A stretch of 64,000 nt of DNA from positions 2,294,001-2,358,000 of the forward strand of contig NZ_AP027079.1 of the NCBI RefSeq assembly GCF_030295385.1. Reading direction: 5' to 3'. Every line of letters begins with the position of its first letter. The stretch's first letter is position 1. This document shows, piece after piece, positions 32,753 through 42,090 of this stretch. Origin of the DNA: Geothrix oryzae. Lineage in GTDB: Bacteria; Acidobacteriota; Holophagae; Holophagales; Holophagaceae. Made by a program: the position numbers and the translations under genes. A model generated the notes under the pieces. That model saw only the letters and a program-made list of their open reading frames with translations, had not been told where the DNA came from and did no database searches.

Positions 32753-34834
32753 TTACTTGCCGGTGAGCTCGGCCACGAGGCCCGTGGCGCCGTAGACCTT
32801 GTCCAGGGCGTGGACGATGGCGCGGGCATCCACAGACACGCCGCGGTTTACGGCCTCGTCGTAGAAGTAGTTGCCGGGCAGGCTCTCGATGTTGCCGTCG
32901 AAGATGAGGCCGACCAGCTCGCCCTTCTTGTCGATCACGGGGGAACCGGAGTTGCCGCCGATGATGTCGACCTTGTGGGCGAAGTTGAAGGGCAGCGAGG
33001 GGTTCAGCTCGCCGCGCTTGTCCACCCAGCGCTGGGGCAGGGTCCAGGCGCCTTCGTGCGCCTTGGCCGCATTGCCGCCCCAGCCATCGTAGCGGTCGAA
33101 GAGGCCGCCGAAGGTGGTGAAGGGCTGGATCAGCGTGCCGTTGCCCTTGTACTCCGCCACCGCGCCGTAGGAGAGACGCAGGGTGAAGGTCGCGTCGGGG
33201 TAGGTGTTCTTGCCGTAGGCGGCGAAGCGGGCCTTGGCGAGGCGGGTGCCGTGCTCGGTGATCACGCTCTGGACCTGCTCCTCCGCCTTCTTGCGCAGGC
33301 TCCGGGTCATGGGATCCAGCTTCTTCGCCAGGGCGATCATCGGATCCTGGCTCTCGGCGATGGCCTTCTTGCCGCCGGCCAGCAGGGCCTTGCGGGCCTC
33401 GGGATCGCTGAGCTTGGAGCCCTCCACCGCAGCCTTGGCCACCTCGGCGGCGGCCTTGCCGCCCAGCATGGCCTTCACATAGGGATGCTGGGCGCCCAGT
33501 TCTTTGGCGGCGTCCTCCAGTCCCTTGGTGAACATGAAGATCTCCTGCTCCTTGTAGAAGGGCGCGGGAACGCCGAGGCGGGCCTTGGCGGTCTTCAGGT
33601 TGGCGTCGCTGTACTCGGGCAGGCGCTTCTCGCTGGGCAGGGCCTCCTCGTCGGCGATGCGCACCAGGGTCAGGGCCTGGGCCAGCAGGGTGGAATTCGC
33701 CGTGCCGACATTCAGGGTCTCCTTGGCCAGCCCCTTGGCGATCTTGGTGGCCTGCTCGATCTTGGCCCAGCTCTGGCCCGCGTCGGCGGTGAGCTTGGCG
33801 TCCTTGGCCACCTTGGCGCGCAGGTCCTTCTCGGCGGCCTCGATGCGGGCCATGGCCTCCTTGTCCTTCAGGCCGGACCAGTAGCCCGTGGTGGCCTTGA
33901 TGCTGTTCTCGATGCCGAAGATCTGGGTGTTGACCTGCCGCGCAGCTTCAGGCGAGGTCTTGGCGTACTCCACCATGGCGGCCTTGCGGCGCTCCATGGC
34001 CTTGAGGCGCATGGGGATGGCGAAGTCGCGGGAGTAGAGCATCTGGGCCAGGGTGTCCTGGCGGTTGGTGCGGCCCGGGTGGCCCGTCACGAAGGTGAGG
34101 TCGCCCGCCTTGAGGCCCTTTTCGGTCCACTTCAGGAAGTGGGAGGGGGCGTAGGGCTTGCCGTTCTCGTAGACGCGGAAGATGGAGAAGTCGAGGTTGT
34201 GGCGGGGGAAGGTGAAGTTGTCGGGATCGCCGCCGAAGAAGGCGATCTGCTGCTCGGGCGCGAAGACCAGACGGACATCCGTGTGCTTCTTGTAGCTGTA
34301 GATCCAGTGCTCGCCGCCCTGGTAGAGCGTCACATGCTCGCAGGTGAGGCCGCTCTTCTCCTGCATCTCCTTCTTGATCTTCTCGATCTCGGTCTCGCGG
34401 AGCTTCAGGGCCTGCTTCTCGGGCGTGCCCGCCTTCACCGTCTTGGCCAGCCGGTCGGTGATGTTGTCCATGGCCATGAGCGTCATCAGCTCCAGGCCCG
34501 GCACCTTGATCTCCTGCTCGCGGGAGGCGGCCGCGAAGCCGTTCTTCACATAGTCGGCCTCCTTGCTGCTCACGCGCTGGATCCAGCCGCGGCCCACATG
34601 GTGGTTGGTGAGCACCAGGCCGTCCTTGCTCACGAAGGAGCCGGAGCCGCCGGGAAAACGCAGGGACGAAAGGCGAACATGGTCCAGCCAGGCCTGGTCC
34701 GGGGCCCAGCCGTACTTCTCCGAGATCTTCTTGCTCGGCAGGTTGTCGAAGGTCCACATGCCTTCTTCGGCCCGGAGGGAAGAACCGGCCAGGGTGAGGG
34801 CCAGGAGGGTGAGGGCCAGGGAACGCGGATTCAT
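32753..34834 (-). CDS. S46-family dipeptidyl-peptidase, paralogue 2
   Basis: 693 residues with a signal peptide (PRSLALTLLALTLAGSSLRA). Triad motifs are LTNHHVGRG, RHNLDFSIFRV and GGNSGSPVID. It shares EGMWTFDN, GLELM, CEHVTLYQGGEHWIYSYKK and the order of all domains with paralogue 1, so a tandem duplication is clear. S1 specificity residues cannot be assigned by eye. I chose ATG 34834 with GGGAG 5-6 bases upstream rather than the longer 34846 frame. It is the first gene of the pair on the minus strand. Confidence 0.94.
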   Translation of the reverse strand: MNPRSLALTLLALTLAGSSLRAEEGMWTFDNLPSKKISEKYGWAPDQAWLDHVRLSSLRFPGGSGSFVSKDGLVLTNHHVGRGWIQRVSSKEADYVKNGFAAASREQEIKVPGLELMTLMAMDNITDRLAKTVKAGTPEKQALKLRETEIEKIKKEMQEKSGLTCEHVTLYQGGEHWIYSYKKHTDVRLVFAPEQQIAFFGGDPDNFTFPRHNLDFSIFRVYENGKPYAPSHFLKWTEKGLKAGDLTFVTGHPGRTNRQDTLAQMLYSRDFAIPMRLKAMERRKAAMVEYAKTSPEAARQVNTQIFGIENSIKATTGYWSGLKDKEAMARIEAAEKDLRAKVAKDAKLTADAGQSWAKIEQATKIAKGLAKETLNVGTANSTLLAQALTLVRIADEEALPSEKRLPEYSDANLKTAKARLGVPAPFYKEQEIFMFTKGLEDAAKELGAQHPYVKAMLGGKAAAEVAKAAVEGSKLSDPEARKALLAGGKKAIAESQDPMIALAKKLDPMTRSLRKKAEEQVQSVITEHGTRLAKARFAAYGKNTYPDATFTLRLSYGAVAEYKGNGTLIQPFTTFGGLFDRYDGWGGNAAKAHEGAWTLPQRWVDKRGELNPSLPFNFAHKVDIIGGNSGSPVIDKKGELVGLIFDGNIESLPGNYFYDEAVNRGVSVDARAIVHALDKVYGATGLVAELTGK

Positions 34835-34870
34835 GGGATCTCCCAAGTGCTGATGGAATGAGCCACCATC

Positions 34871-34887
34871 GTATCACTAAGTATCAC
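34871..34887. promoter_or_regulatory. GTATCAC direct repeat, 10-bp period
   Basis: GTATCAC at 34871-34877 and again at 34881-34887, one helical turn apart, lie in the divergent region between the S46 gene and the czc-type operon, 37 bases from the S46 ATG. The spacing suits a dimeric regulator. The regulator is unknown. Confidence 0.45.
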
Positions 34888-34898
34888 CCGCCCCGCCT

Positions 34899-34925
34899 TT
34901 GACGACCTCACGGGCAAGTTACAAT
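34899..34925 (+). promoter_or_regulatory. candidate sigma-70 promoter of the czc-type operon
   Basis: TTGACG (34899-34904) and TACAAT (34920-34925) are spaced 15 bases apart, directed at the small Cys/His gene at 35004. This would give a leader of about 70 bases. Both hexamers are good matches; the spacing is short. Confidence 0.55.
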
Positions 34926-35003
34926 TTATCAACCCCTGTGTGTCCAGTAAGTTCCACTGCCATCTCTGGCCTAATTCCGTCATACTTGTGCCCTGGACAT
35001 TCA

Positions 35004-35363
35004 ATGACCCTCGCCCTGAACCGGATCCTCAAGCGCGCCTCGGCCGGCCTGATGCTGGCCTTGGCCCTGGTGTATCTGCTTCATTCGGCCGCGCATACTG
35101 CCGCCGCGGAAGTGGCGATCCCCGCCAACGGCGCGGCCGTGGTCCTGGAACTGGATCCCTTCGTCCTGGCCCAGGCCCAGAGCGGCGACGGCGTGGCCGG
35201 CTGCCACTTCTTCTGCAACCACGGCTGCCCGGTACCGCCCCTGCCCGACCAGCCCCGGCTGGCCGAGCCCAATTCCTCCCGCACCTACGCCCTGGCCCGG
35301 ATCAGCCCGGCGCGTGGCGCCCACCTGCAGCCCCTCGAGGCTCCGCCCCGGATGCTCGCCTGA
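35004..35363 (+). CDS. small membrane-anchored or secreted Cys/His protein heading the czc-type operon
   Basis: 119 residues. A hydrophobic N-terminal segment (SAGLMLALALVYLLHSAA) acts as an anchor or signal. The centre has a compact CHFFCNHGCP cluster (three Cys, two His), which could bind a transition metal. The remainder is Pro/Ala-rich. No family is recognised. I chose ATG 35004 because the hydrophobic segment then sits at the N-terminus; the ribosome site is weak. It parallels the Cys-rich protein that heads the cus operon at 24378. Confidence 0.55.
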   Translation: MTLALNRILKRASAGLMLALALVYLLHSAAHTAAAEVAIPANGAAVVLELDPFVLAQAQSGDGVAGCHFFCNHGCPVPPLPDQPRLAEPNSSRTYALARISPARGAHLQPLEAPPRMLA

Positions 35364-35481
35364 CGCTCCGCTGATCGCCTTCCGCGAGGTCGACCGCTTC
35401 CTGCGGTGTCGGCCTTCCGGCGCGATCCCACCCCACCGGGCCCTGGTCCGGTGGCCTTCCGCGACGCCTGACGAGGAACCC

Positions 35482-36675
35482 ATGATCCGTGCCCTGCTTT
35501 CGGGGGCCCTGGCCTGCACGCTGACCGCGCAGACCCAGGGGCCCGCATCCACCCCTCCCCTGACTTGGGAAACCCTGCTGGCCCGAGCCACCTCCGATCC
35601 CTCCCAGCTTCGCCTGGAGGCGGACCTGGCGGCCCGGCAGCGACAGCTGGCCGCCACCGGGGGTCTGCTGCGGGAGGGCCCCACCCTCACGGCCGAAACC
35701 GGCCGCCGCAGCGGCCCCGGCACCACCAGCACCGACAAGGTGGCCCAGGTGGACGCCCCCCTGCTGTTGGCCCCGACCCTTCGCGCCGGCGCCCGGGACA
35801 CCCTCGTCCGCGCCGAGGGCTCCCTCCCGGCCCTGGCCCGGGCCGAAGCCCGGCATCGGCTGCGGCTGGCCTACCTCGACGCCTGGCTCGCGGAGGCCCA
35901 GCTGCGCCTCCGCCGGTCGCAGCTGAACCTCACGGAGACCTGGGTGCGGGTGGCCCAGGCCCGGGTGGATTCGGGGTCGGATCCCGCCTACCAGGCCGAC
36001 CTGGTGCGTGGCGACCTGCTGCGACTCCGCGCCGAGCTGGGCGAAGCCCAGCGCCGGGCCAGCGAAGCCTGGGGCGCCCTGAGGGTCCTCGCCGACCTGC
36101 CGGCGGAGCCCTTGCCCCTGGCCGATCCCGGCATCCCGGCCCTGCCTGCCCCTGAAGGCTTGAGCGAGGCCTTCCAGCACAGCCTGGTGCGACGCGCCCA
36201 GGCGGACCGGACCGCGGCGGATCGCTCCGCCTTCGACCTGCAGCAAGCCCTCAAGGGCTCCCGCTGGAGCCTGCGGGGCAGCCACGCGTCCGAGGGCGAG
36301 GAGCGCATCACGCGCGTGGGCGTGGCCTTCCGCCTGCCCCGCCCCGGCGAACTCAGTGCCCAGAAGCGGGAGACCTCCGCGGGCCGCGGAGCCCTCGCCC
36401 GGGAGGCCGAAGCTGCCGCCTTCCAGCTGGAATCCCGCTTCCAGACCGCCCTGCTCCGCCTCCGCGCTTTCGGCGGGATCCTGCCGCCCCAAGGCTTCGA
36501 CGCCGCCCTCCGGGCCGTGGATCTGCGGCTCCAGGAAGGCAAGGAGCGCCCCTCGGATGCCCTGCTGCTGCGGCGCCAGCTGCTGGAGGCCGACAGCGCC
36601 TCGCTGCAGCGCCTGCGGGATGGCCATGCCCTCGCCGCCGAACTCGACCTGCTGACCCTTGGAGATGCCCGATGA
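35482..36675 (+). CDS. czcC: TolC/CzcC-family outer-membrane efflux protein
   Basis: 397 residues with a short signal (MIRALLSGALACTLTAQTQ). Long alpha-helical repeats (EADLAARQRQLAATGGLL, RAEARHRLRLAYLDAWLAEA, VRGDLLRLRAELGEAQRRA) and two short strand segments (VAQVDAPLLLAP, RVGVAFRLPRPGE) fit the TolC fold. It is the outer-membrane duct of the following RND pump. I chose ATG 35482 with GAGG upstream. It overlaps the adaptor gene by ATGA, so translation is coupled. Confidence 0.85.
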   Translation: MIRALLSGALACTLTAQTQGPASTPPLTWETLLARATSDPSQLRLEADLAARQRQLAATGGLLREGPTLTAETGRRSGPGTTSTDKVAQVDAPLLLAPTLRAGARDTLVRAEGSLPALARAEARHRLRLAYLDAWLAEAQLRLRRSQLNLTETWVRVAQARVDSGSDPAYQADLVRGDLLRLRAELGEAQRRASEAWGALRVLADLPAEPLPLADPGIPALPAPEGLSEAFQHSLVRRAQADRTAADRSAFDLQQALKGSRWSLRGSHASEGEERITRVGVAFRLPRPGELSAQKRETSAGRGALAREAEAAAFQLESRFQTALLRLRAFGGILPPQGFDAALRAVDLRLQEGKERPSDALLLRRQLLEADSASLQRLRDGHALAAELDLLTLGDAR

Positions 36676-37799
36676 CCGCCTTCCATCCGACCACCCGCCT
36701 CTTGCCCGTCCTGCTCACGGCGGGTGTCCTCCTGGGTCTCCAGGCCTGCAAGCCCAAGGCACCTGCCGAGGGAACCCCGCCCCAGTCCCAGGCGCCGGAG
36801 ACCGACGCCGTGCCGTTGAAAAGCATCCAGGAAGGACTGCGCGTGGCGGAGGTCCCGGCCCCGTCCGTGCTGCAGGCGTGGTTTCCCGCGGAAGCCACCG
36901 GAGATGAGTCCGCCCGGGCCGTCCTCACCGCCCCGGTGAGCGGCATCGTGGCCTCGGCTCCGGCCGCGCCGGGGCGTCCCGTGGCCAAGGGGGCGCCCCT
37001 GGTGACCCTGCGCAGCCCGGAACTGGCCGAATTGAAATCCAAGTGGCTCATCGCCCAGGCCCGGCTGCGTCGAGCCCAGGCTGAGCTGGCCCGGGAGCAG
37101 CGCCTCGCCGCCGCCCAGGCCGGTGCGCGACGCGATCTGGACAACGCGGAAGCCGAACACGCCAGCGCCAGCGCCGAGGCGGAATCCGCCCGCATCGCCT
37201 TGCAGGCCCGGGGCGTCACCCCCGAACGGGCGGACGGCACCTTCGTCCTGCGCGCTCCCAGCGCCGGTACCGTATCAGCCTGGAAAGCCCAGCTGGGCCA
37301 GGGGGTGTCTGCCAACGAAGAACTCGGGACCTTCCAGTCAGCTTCGGCCTCGCTGGCGGTGGTGGAATTGCCGCCCCCGGCCCCCGGAGCTTGGAAGCTG
37401 GGCAGCCGCGCGGTCATCCGCGATGACCATCGGACCTGGCAGGGCGAAGTGGTGGGCCTGCCTTCCAGCATGGGCGACATGACCCACCGCCTGACCTACC
37501 GCCTGCGCCTCTCCGGCGCTCCCCTGCCGCTGCCCGGGACGCCCCTGGAAATCCAGGTGCCGTTGGGTCAGGGTGTGCTGCTCCCGTCCTTGGCCCTCCA
37601 GCAGGTGGAAGGCGTCTGGGGCGTGTTCCTCCAGGAGGGCGACCTGGCCCGCTTCCGCCCGGTGAAGCGCGGGCCCGATGCGGGCCGGGAGACCCTGGTT
37701 CTCGATGCCCTTCCCACCGGCGCCAAGGTCTTCACCGACGGGGCCTATCTGCTCAAGTCCAAGCTGATGCGCACCAAGTCTGGGGGCGGCGATGAGTAA
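36672..37799 (+). CDS. czcB: CzcB-like periplasmic adaptor lipoprotein
   Basis: 375 residues. The N-terminus has a lipobox (GLQAC, Cys near residue 27), so the adaptor is probably lipid-anchored. The barrel-sandwich hybrid halves (VLTAPVSGIVASAPAAPGRP and FVLRAPSAGTVSAWKAQLGQ) flank a helical hairpin (IAQARLRRAQAELAREQRLA). The beta-barrel and membrane-proximal domains follow. Unlike CusB here, it lacks a heavy-metal-binding domain. It overlaps czcC by 4 bases and czcA by 8. Confidence 0.86.
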   Translation: MTAFHPTTRLLPVLLTAGVLLGLQACKPKAPAEGTPPQSQAPETDAVPLKSIQEGLRVAEVPAPSVLQAWFPAEATGDESARAVLTAPVSGIVASAPAAPGRPVAKGAPLVTLRSPELAELKSKWLIAQARLRRAQAELAREQRLAAAQAGARRDLDNAEAEHASASAEAESARIALQARGVTPERADGTFVLRAPSAGTVSAWKAQLGQGVSANEELGTFQSASASLAVVELPPPAPGAWKLGSRAVIRDDHRTWQGEVVGLPSSMGDMTHRLTYRLRLSGAPLPLPGTPLEIQVPLGQGVLLPSLALQQVEGVWGVFLQEGDLARFRPVKRGPDAGRETLVLDALPTGAKVFTDGAYLLKSKLMRTKSGGGDE

Positions 37800-40700
37800 G
37801 AATCCCCACACCCTTCTCACCCGCTGGTTCGCCTGGCTGCTGCCCAAGCAGGGCCTGGTCTACGGCGCCACGCTGCTGCTGGCCTGCACGGGCATCCTCA
37901 CCTTCTTCAACCTCAAGCGCGACCTCATCCCCGATCTCTCCCTGCCCTCACTCCAGCTGCTCATCCAGAGCCCAGGGCGCGCCGCGGCGGAGCTGGAGCT
38001 CACCGTGGCCCAGCCCGTGGAACAGGCCGTGGGCGGCCTGCCCGGCGTGCGGCGGGTGGTCAGCACCGTGCAGGCGGGCCTGGTGCAGGTGGTCATCGCC
38101 TTTGAGGGCGACACGGATCCCTGGCGGTCCCGGCAGCTGGTGGGCGAGCGCATCTCCTCGCTCATGGGTGGTTTCCCGCCCGGCACCCTGCCGCCGCTGG
38201 TGACCAGCGCGGCGGGCCGCCTGCAGGAGATCCAGGAGCTGGTGCTCACGGGCCCCGGCGTGGGGCCCATGGCCCTGCGCGACCACGCCGTGAAGGGGAT
38301 CGTCCCGCGGCTCCAGGCCGTTCCCGGAGTCGCGCGCGTGGAGGCCCTGGGCGGCGAAGCGAAGCAGATCCAGGTGCTATTGCGGCCCGACCGCATGCGG
38401 CTGCAGGGCGTGCCGCTGGGCAAGGCCATGGAGGCCCTCGAGGGCAGTGACCAGGACGGCGGGGCCGGCATCCTGGAGCTGCAGGACAAGGGCTGGTTCG
38501 TCACCCTGGGCAGCGCCGCGCCCAGCCCCGACGAGCTCCGGAGGCTGCCCATCCAGACCCAGCGCGGCACCGTGTACCTGGGTGAAGTGGCCGACATCCA
38601 GGTGGGCGCCGCCTTCCGCCGGGGACTCTCCACCTACCGCGGCGTCGAGGCCGTGTCCCTGCGCGTGGTCAAGCAACCCACGGCTGAGGCCCTGAGCACG
38701 GCGCAATCCGTGCGCGAGGCCCTGCCGGAGTTGCGCAAGGGCCTGCCCGAAGGCATGAAGCTGGAGATGTTCTATGACCAGGGCGAGTTCGTGCGCCATG
38801 CCCTCAGCGGCGTCACCCTGGCGCTGATGCTGGGCGGCGGCTTCGTGGGCCTGGTGCTCGTGGTGCTGCTGGGCAACTTCCGGGGCGCCCTGGTGGTGAT
38901 CATCCTCCTGCCCCTCGCGACCCTCGGCGCGGCCCTGCCCCTCATGTGGATGGGCCTCGGCTTGAACGCCCTCACCCTCGGCGGGCTCGCCATCTCCGTG
39001 GGTCTGCTGGTGGACGCGGGGGTCATCATGGTCGAGAACCTCACCCACCGGCTGCACCAGGCTCATGCCGACAATCCGGCCAGCCGCCGGGCCACGCTGG
39101 TGGTGGCGGCCTCGGAGGTGGGGATCCCCATCCTCATCGCCGTGCTGGTGATCCTGGCGGTGTTCATCCCGCTGCTGGCCATCGGCGGCGTGGCCGGAAA
39201 GCTCTACGCCCCGCTCGCCGTGGCCGTGGGTTCCGCCATGACCCTCAGCCTCATCCTCAGCTTCACGCTGGTGCCCACGCTGGTGGAGCGCTTCCTGCCG
39301 CCGGGCACGGTGCTGGAGGAGCCGCGCTTCGTCACGCGGCTGAAGGAGGTCTACCGGCCGGCGCTGACCTGGGCCCTGAGCCACGGCGCCAAGCTGCTGG
39401 CCGTGGCGGGCACCTTGACCGCCGCGAGCATCGTGCTGGCCCTGGGTCTCGGCAGCAACTTCCTGCCGAGCCTCGATGAGGGCGCCTTCATCCTCACGCC
39501 GAACTTCCCAGCGGAAACCAGCCTGGAGGCCGTGGACCAGGGCAACCAGATGCTGGGCCGGCGCATCCGTCAGGTGCCCGGCGTGAAGGACTACTACCGG
39601 CGCACGGGTCGCGGCGATGTCACGGAGGACCCCATGCCGCACTACTCCAGCGACATCCTGGTGCTGCTCCAGTCCGGCGCGGATCCGAAGAAGGTCGAGG
39701 CCGCCCTCGGCGCCCTGGCCGAGGAGATGCCTTATCCCGTGGAACTCACCACGCCCATGAACATGAAGATCTCCGAAGGCCTTGGCGGCACTCCCGCCGA
39801 TCTGCAGGTGAAGCTCTTCAACCCGGACATGGCGGCCCTGGAGGCCGCGGTGCCGGACCTGCGCAAGAAACTGGCGGAGCTGCCCGGGGTGAAATCCGTG
39901 GCCCCCGATACCGGCGGCCCCCTGCCCAAATGGCAGGTGAAGATCGATGACCGCGATCTGCGCCACCTCGGCGTGCCGCGGCCCCTGCTGCTCCAGACCC
40001 TGCAGGCCGCTCTCCAGGGCCTGGAGGCCGCGCCCCGCTACGACGGCCCCCAGCGCATCGGCCGCGTGGTGAGGTTCCAGATCCACGGAGATGTCACGCC
40101 GGAGCGGCTCCAGCGCCTGCCCCTGGTACTGGACGATGGGCGCGTGCTGGAGCTGGGCCAGGTGGTGACCTTCACGGAATCCACCACGCCGAGCATGATC
40201 CGTCGCGAATCCAGCCAGCGTCGACTCGCCCTGAACCTGCGAACCGAAGGCGACCTGGGCGGCGCGGCCAAGCGCGTGGACGCCCTGCTGGCTTCCCATC
40301 CGCTGCCCAAGGGCACGGTGGTGAAGCTGGGCGGGCGCATCGAGGAGGCCCGGGAAACCCAGCGCCGTCTGCTCATCGCCGTCGTCGTGGCGCTGGGCAT
40401 CGTGGTGGGCCTCCTGTATGTGGCCCTCGGCCGCTGGTGGGAGGTGACCGTCGTGCTGGCCACCCTGCCCAACGCCTTTGCCGGAGGGCTCTTCAGCCTC
40501 TGGCTGGCGGGAGAGACCTGGAATGTCAGCTCCATCGTCGGCATGATCGGCCTCTTCGGCGTGGCCGTGCAGAACAGCCTGGTGCTGATCACCCAGACCA
40601 AGGATCTGTACGCCTCGGGGCTCTCCCTGCGCCAGTCGGTGCTGGAGGCCAGCCTGGGCCGCGTGCGGCCCAAGCTCATGACCGCCGGGGCGGCCATCCT

Positions 40701-40869
40701 CGGCCTGCTGCCCATGCTGCTGGGCTTCGGGGGCAGCGAACTGGAGCGGCCGCTCGCCATCGTGATGGTGGGGGGCCTCGTGACCTCCACCCTGTTCACG
40801 CTGCTGGTCCTTCCCGGCTTCTACGAGTGGATGGGCAAGCGCCGGGGACTGGAGGCCGCCCGGAACTAG
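37792..40869 (+). CDS. czcA: heavy-metal RND pump (CzcA-like), substrate uncertain
   Basis: 1025 residues with the RND layout of two sets of helices and two periplasmic loops. Family motifs include FFNLKRDLIPDLSLPSLQ, GGLAISVGLLVDAGVIMVEN (helix 4) and the C-terminal GRVRPKLMTAGAAILGLLP. In helix 4 the CzcA-type first acidic residue (DFG) is Ser-Val-Gly here, leaving only Asp and Glu of the VDAGVIMVEN motif. The CusA methionine triad is absent (LDEGAFILTPNFPAE at the first site). Neither Cu/Ag nor classical Co/Zn/Cd export can be concluded. It is the third gene of a translationally coupled operon. Confidence 0.85.
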   Translation: MSKNPHTLLTRWFAWLLPKQGLVYGATLLLACTGILTFFNLKRDLIPDLSLPSLQLLIQSPGRAAAELELTVAQPVEQAVGGLPGVRRVVSTVQAGLVQVVIAFEGDTDPWRSRQLVGERISSLMGGFPPGTLPPLVTSAAGRLQEIQELVLTGPGVGPMALRDHAVKGIVPRLQAVPGVARVEALGGEAKQIQVLLRPDRMRLQGVPLGKAMEALEGSDQDGGAGILELQDKGWFVTLGSAAPSPDELRRLPIQTQRGTVYLGEVADIQVGAAFRRGLSTYRGVEAVSLRVVKQPTAEALSTAQSVREALPELRKGLPEGMKLEMFYDQGEFVRHALSGVTLALMLGGGFVGLVLVVLLGNFRGALVVIILLPLATLGAALPLMWMGLGLNALTLGGLAISVGLLVDAGVIMVENLTHRLHQAHADNPASRRATLVVAASEVGIPILIAVLVILAVFIPLLAIGGVAGKLYAPLAVAVGSAMTLSLILSFTLVPTLVERFLPPGTVLEEPRFVTRLKEVYRPALTWALSHGAKLLAVAGTLTAASIVLALGLGSNFLPSLDEGAFILTPNFPAETSLEAVDQGNQMLGRRIRQVPGVKDYYRRTGRGDVTEDPMPHYSSDILVLLQSGADPKKVEAALGALAEEMPYPVELTTPMNMKISEGLGGTPADLQVKLFNPDMAALEAAVPDLRKKLAELPGVKSVAPDTGGPLPKWQVKIDDRDLRHLGVPRPLLLQTLQAALQGLEAAPRYDGPQRIGRVVRFQIHGDVTPERLQRLPLVLDDGRVLELGQVVTFTESTTPSMIRRESSQRRLALNLRTEGDLGGAAKRVDALLASHPLPKGTVVKLGGRIEEARETQRRLLIAVVVALGIVVGLLYVALGRWWEVTVVLATLPNAFAGGLFSLWLAGETWNVSSIVGMIGLFGVAVQNSLVLITQTKDLYASGLSLRQSVLEASLGRVRPKLMTAGAAILGLLPMLLGFGGSELERPLAIVMVGGLVTSTLFTLLVLPGFYEWMGKRRGLEAARN

Positions 40870-40893
40870 GCAAGGGGTGTCCAAGGCACACTC

Positions 40894-40921
40894 TTGCATC
40901 AACTTGCCTTTGAAAAATAAA
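40894..40921 (+). promoter_or_regulatory. candidate promoter for the porin-cytochrome operon
   Basis: TTGCAT (40894-40899), 16 bases, AATAAA (40916-40921) in an AT-rich patch between czcA and the porin gene. The leader would be about 35-40 bases. The hexamers match the consensus only moderately. Confidence 0.35.
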
Positions 40922-40962
40922 GCCGCAAGACGAGGGCGCCGAGATGGACATAGAGGTCACCT

Positions 40963-42090
40963 ATGCCCTCCCGGCGCCCTTGGCACATGCTCGTCTGCGT
41001 AGCGATCTCGGTCGCCGCCTCGGCCGCGGAAGCCCAGGCGACCCCGAGCCTGCCCGTCGAACCCGCCAGGCCCCCGACCTGGCGGGAATCCCTGGATGCC
41101 GGCCGGGACCGCCTCGCCGAACGCCTGTCCGGCCTCAAGCTCTCAGCCTTCGGGGATGCGCTCGCGGCCCCCGACGACCAGGGGCGGCGCAGGCTGGAGG
41201 CGGGCGCCTTCGAACTGGACTTCGCCGGAGAGTTCCACGAGAGGGTGGACGCGGCTGCCGCCGTGGTCACCACCCGCGAGGCCACCAAGCTCCCGGTGGC
41301 CTTCCTGGACTTCCATCCCTTCGGCGGCACCATCGCGCCCCGCGGCCGACTCTGGGTGGAGAGGGGCTTCCACATCCAGGCCGGGCGCTTCGATGTGCCC
41401 TTCGGCAACGACTGGCAGTTCTTCGCCAGCAAGGACAGCGTGTCCATCTCGCGTCCGCTGACCACGGACGGCATCATGGATGGCGGCTACAACGACATCG
41501 GTCTGCGCGTCCTCGGCAACGACGGCACGGCCAACTTCAACGCCTTCATCCTGCGCGGCTTCGGCGATGGCCGGCTGGCGGGCGGCCGCCTGGGTTTCAC
41601 GCCCTTCGGGAACCCCTTCTCCCTCCGGGCCGTGCGGGATCCCAAGTCCCTCGAGTTCGGGGTCTCCTGCCTCTATGACACCGGCGCCGACCGGAGGAAG
41701 CGGGAGATGGCCTGGGCGGCGGATGCGGAAGGCCGGGTGGGGCCCTGGTATCTGCGGGGCGAATATCTCCTCCGGCGCCAGGAGCCCGATGGGGGCAGCG
41801 AACGGATCACCCGCCGGGGCTGGCACCTGACGCAGGAATTCGTCTTCGCGGACCTGCCCGCGCCCACCACCCTGTTCCTGCGCTACGAGCGCATGGGCCA
41901 GCTGCCGGCGGATGGCCAGCCCGGTAGCGACCACGATGTGCGCGCCGCCGCGGGACTTTCCCTCACCCTCGCCGGCATCTTCCAGCTGAAGGCCGAGTGG
42001 CAGCACTTCCTCGAGGCCACCACGGCCACCCGGGACACCCCTGCCTTCAGCCCCAATGTCTGGCTGGCCCAGCTGGTGGTGGTGTTCTGA
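40963..42090 (+). CDS. porin-like outer-membrane beta-barrel protein
   Basis: 375 residues. A signal peptide (HMLVCVAISVAASAAEA) is followed by a short helical linker and repeating amphipathic strands (LEAGAFELDFAGEFHERVDA, ERGFHIQAGRFDVPFGNDWQ, GLRVLGNDGTANFNAFILRG), ending in LAQLVVVF with a C-terminal Phe for barrel insertion. It resembles porins of the phosphate-selective/OprO type in general design, but the family is not certain. Its stop overlaps the start of the tetraheme cytochrome gene (TGATG), so the two are coupled. AGAGGT precedes the ATG. Confidence 0.72.
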   Translation: MPSRRPWHMLVCVAISVAASAAEAQATPSLPVEPARPPTWRESLDAGRDRLAERLSGLKLSAFGDALAAPDDQGRRRLEAGAFELDFAGEFHERVDAAAAVVTTREATKLPVAFLDFHPFGGTIAPRGRLWVERGFHIQAGRFDVPFGNDWQFFASKDSVSISRPLTTDGIMDGGYNDIGLRVLGNDGTANFNAFILRGFGDGRLAGGRLGFTPFGNPFSLRAVRDPKSLEFGVSCLYDTGADRRKREMAWAADAEGRVGPWYLRGEYLLRRQEPDGGSERITRRGWHLTQEFVFADLPAPTTLFLRYERMGQLPADGQPGSDHDVRAAAGLSLTLAGIFQLKAEWQHFLEATTATRDTPAFSPNVWLAQLVVVF

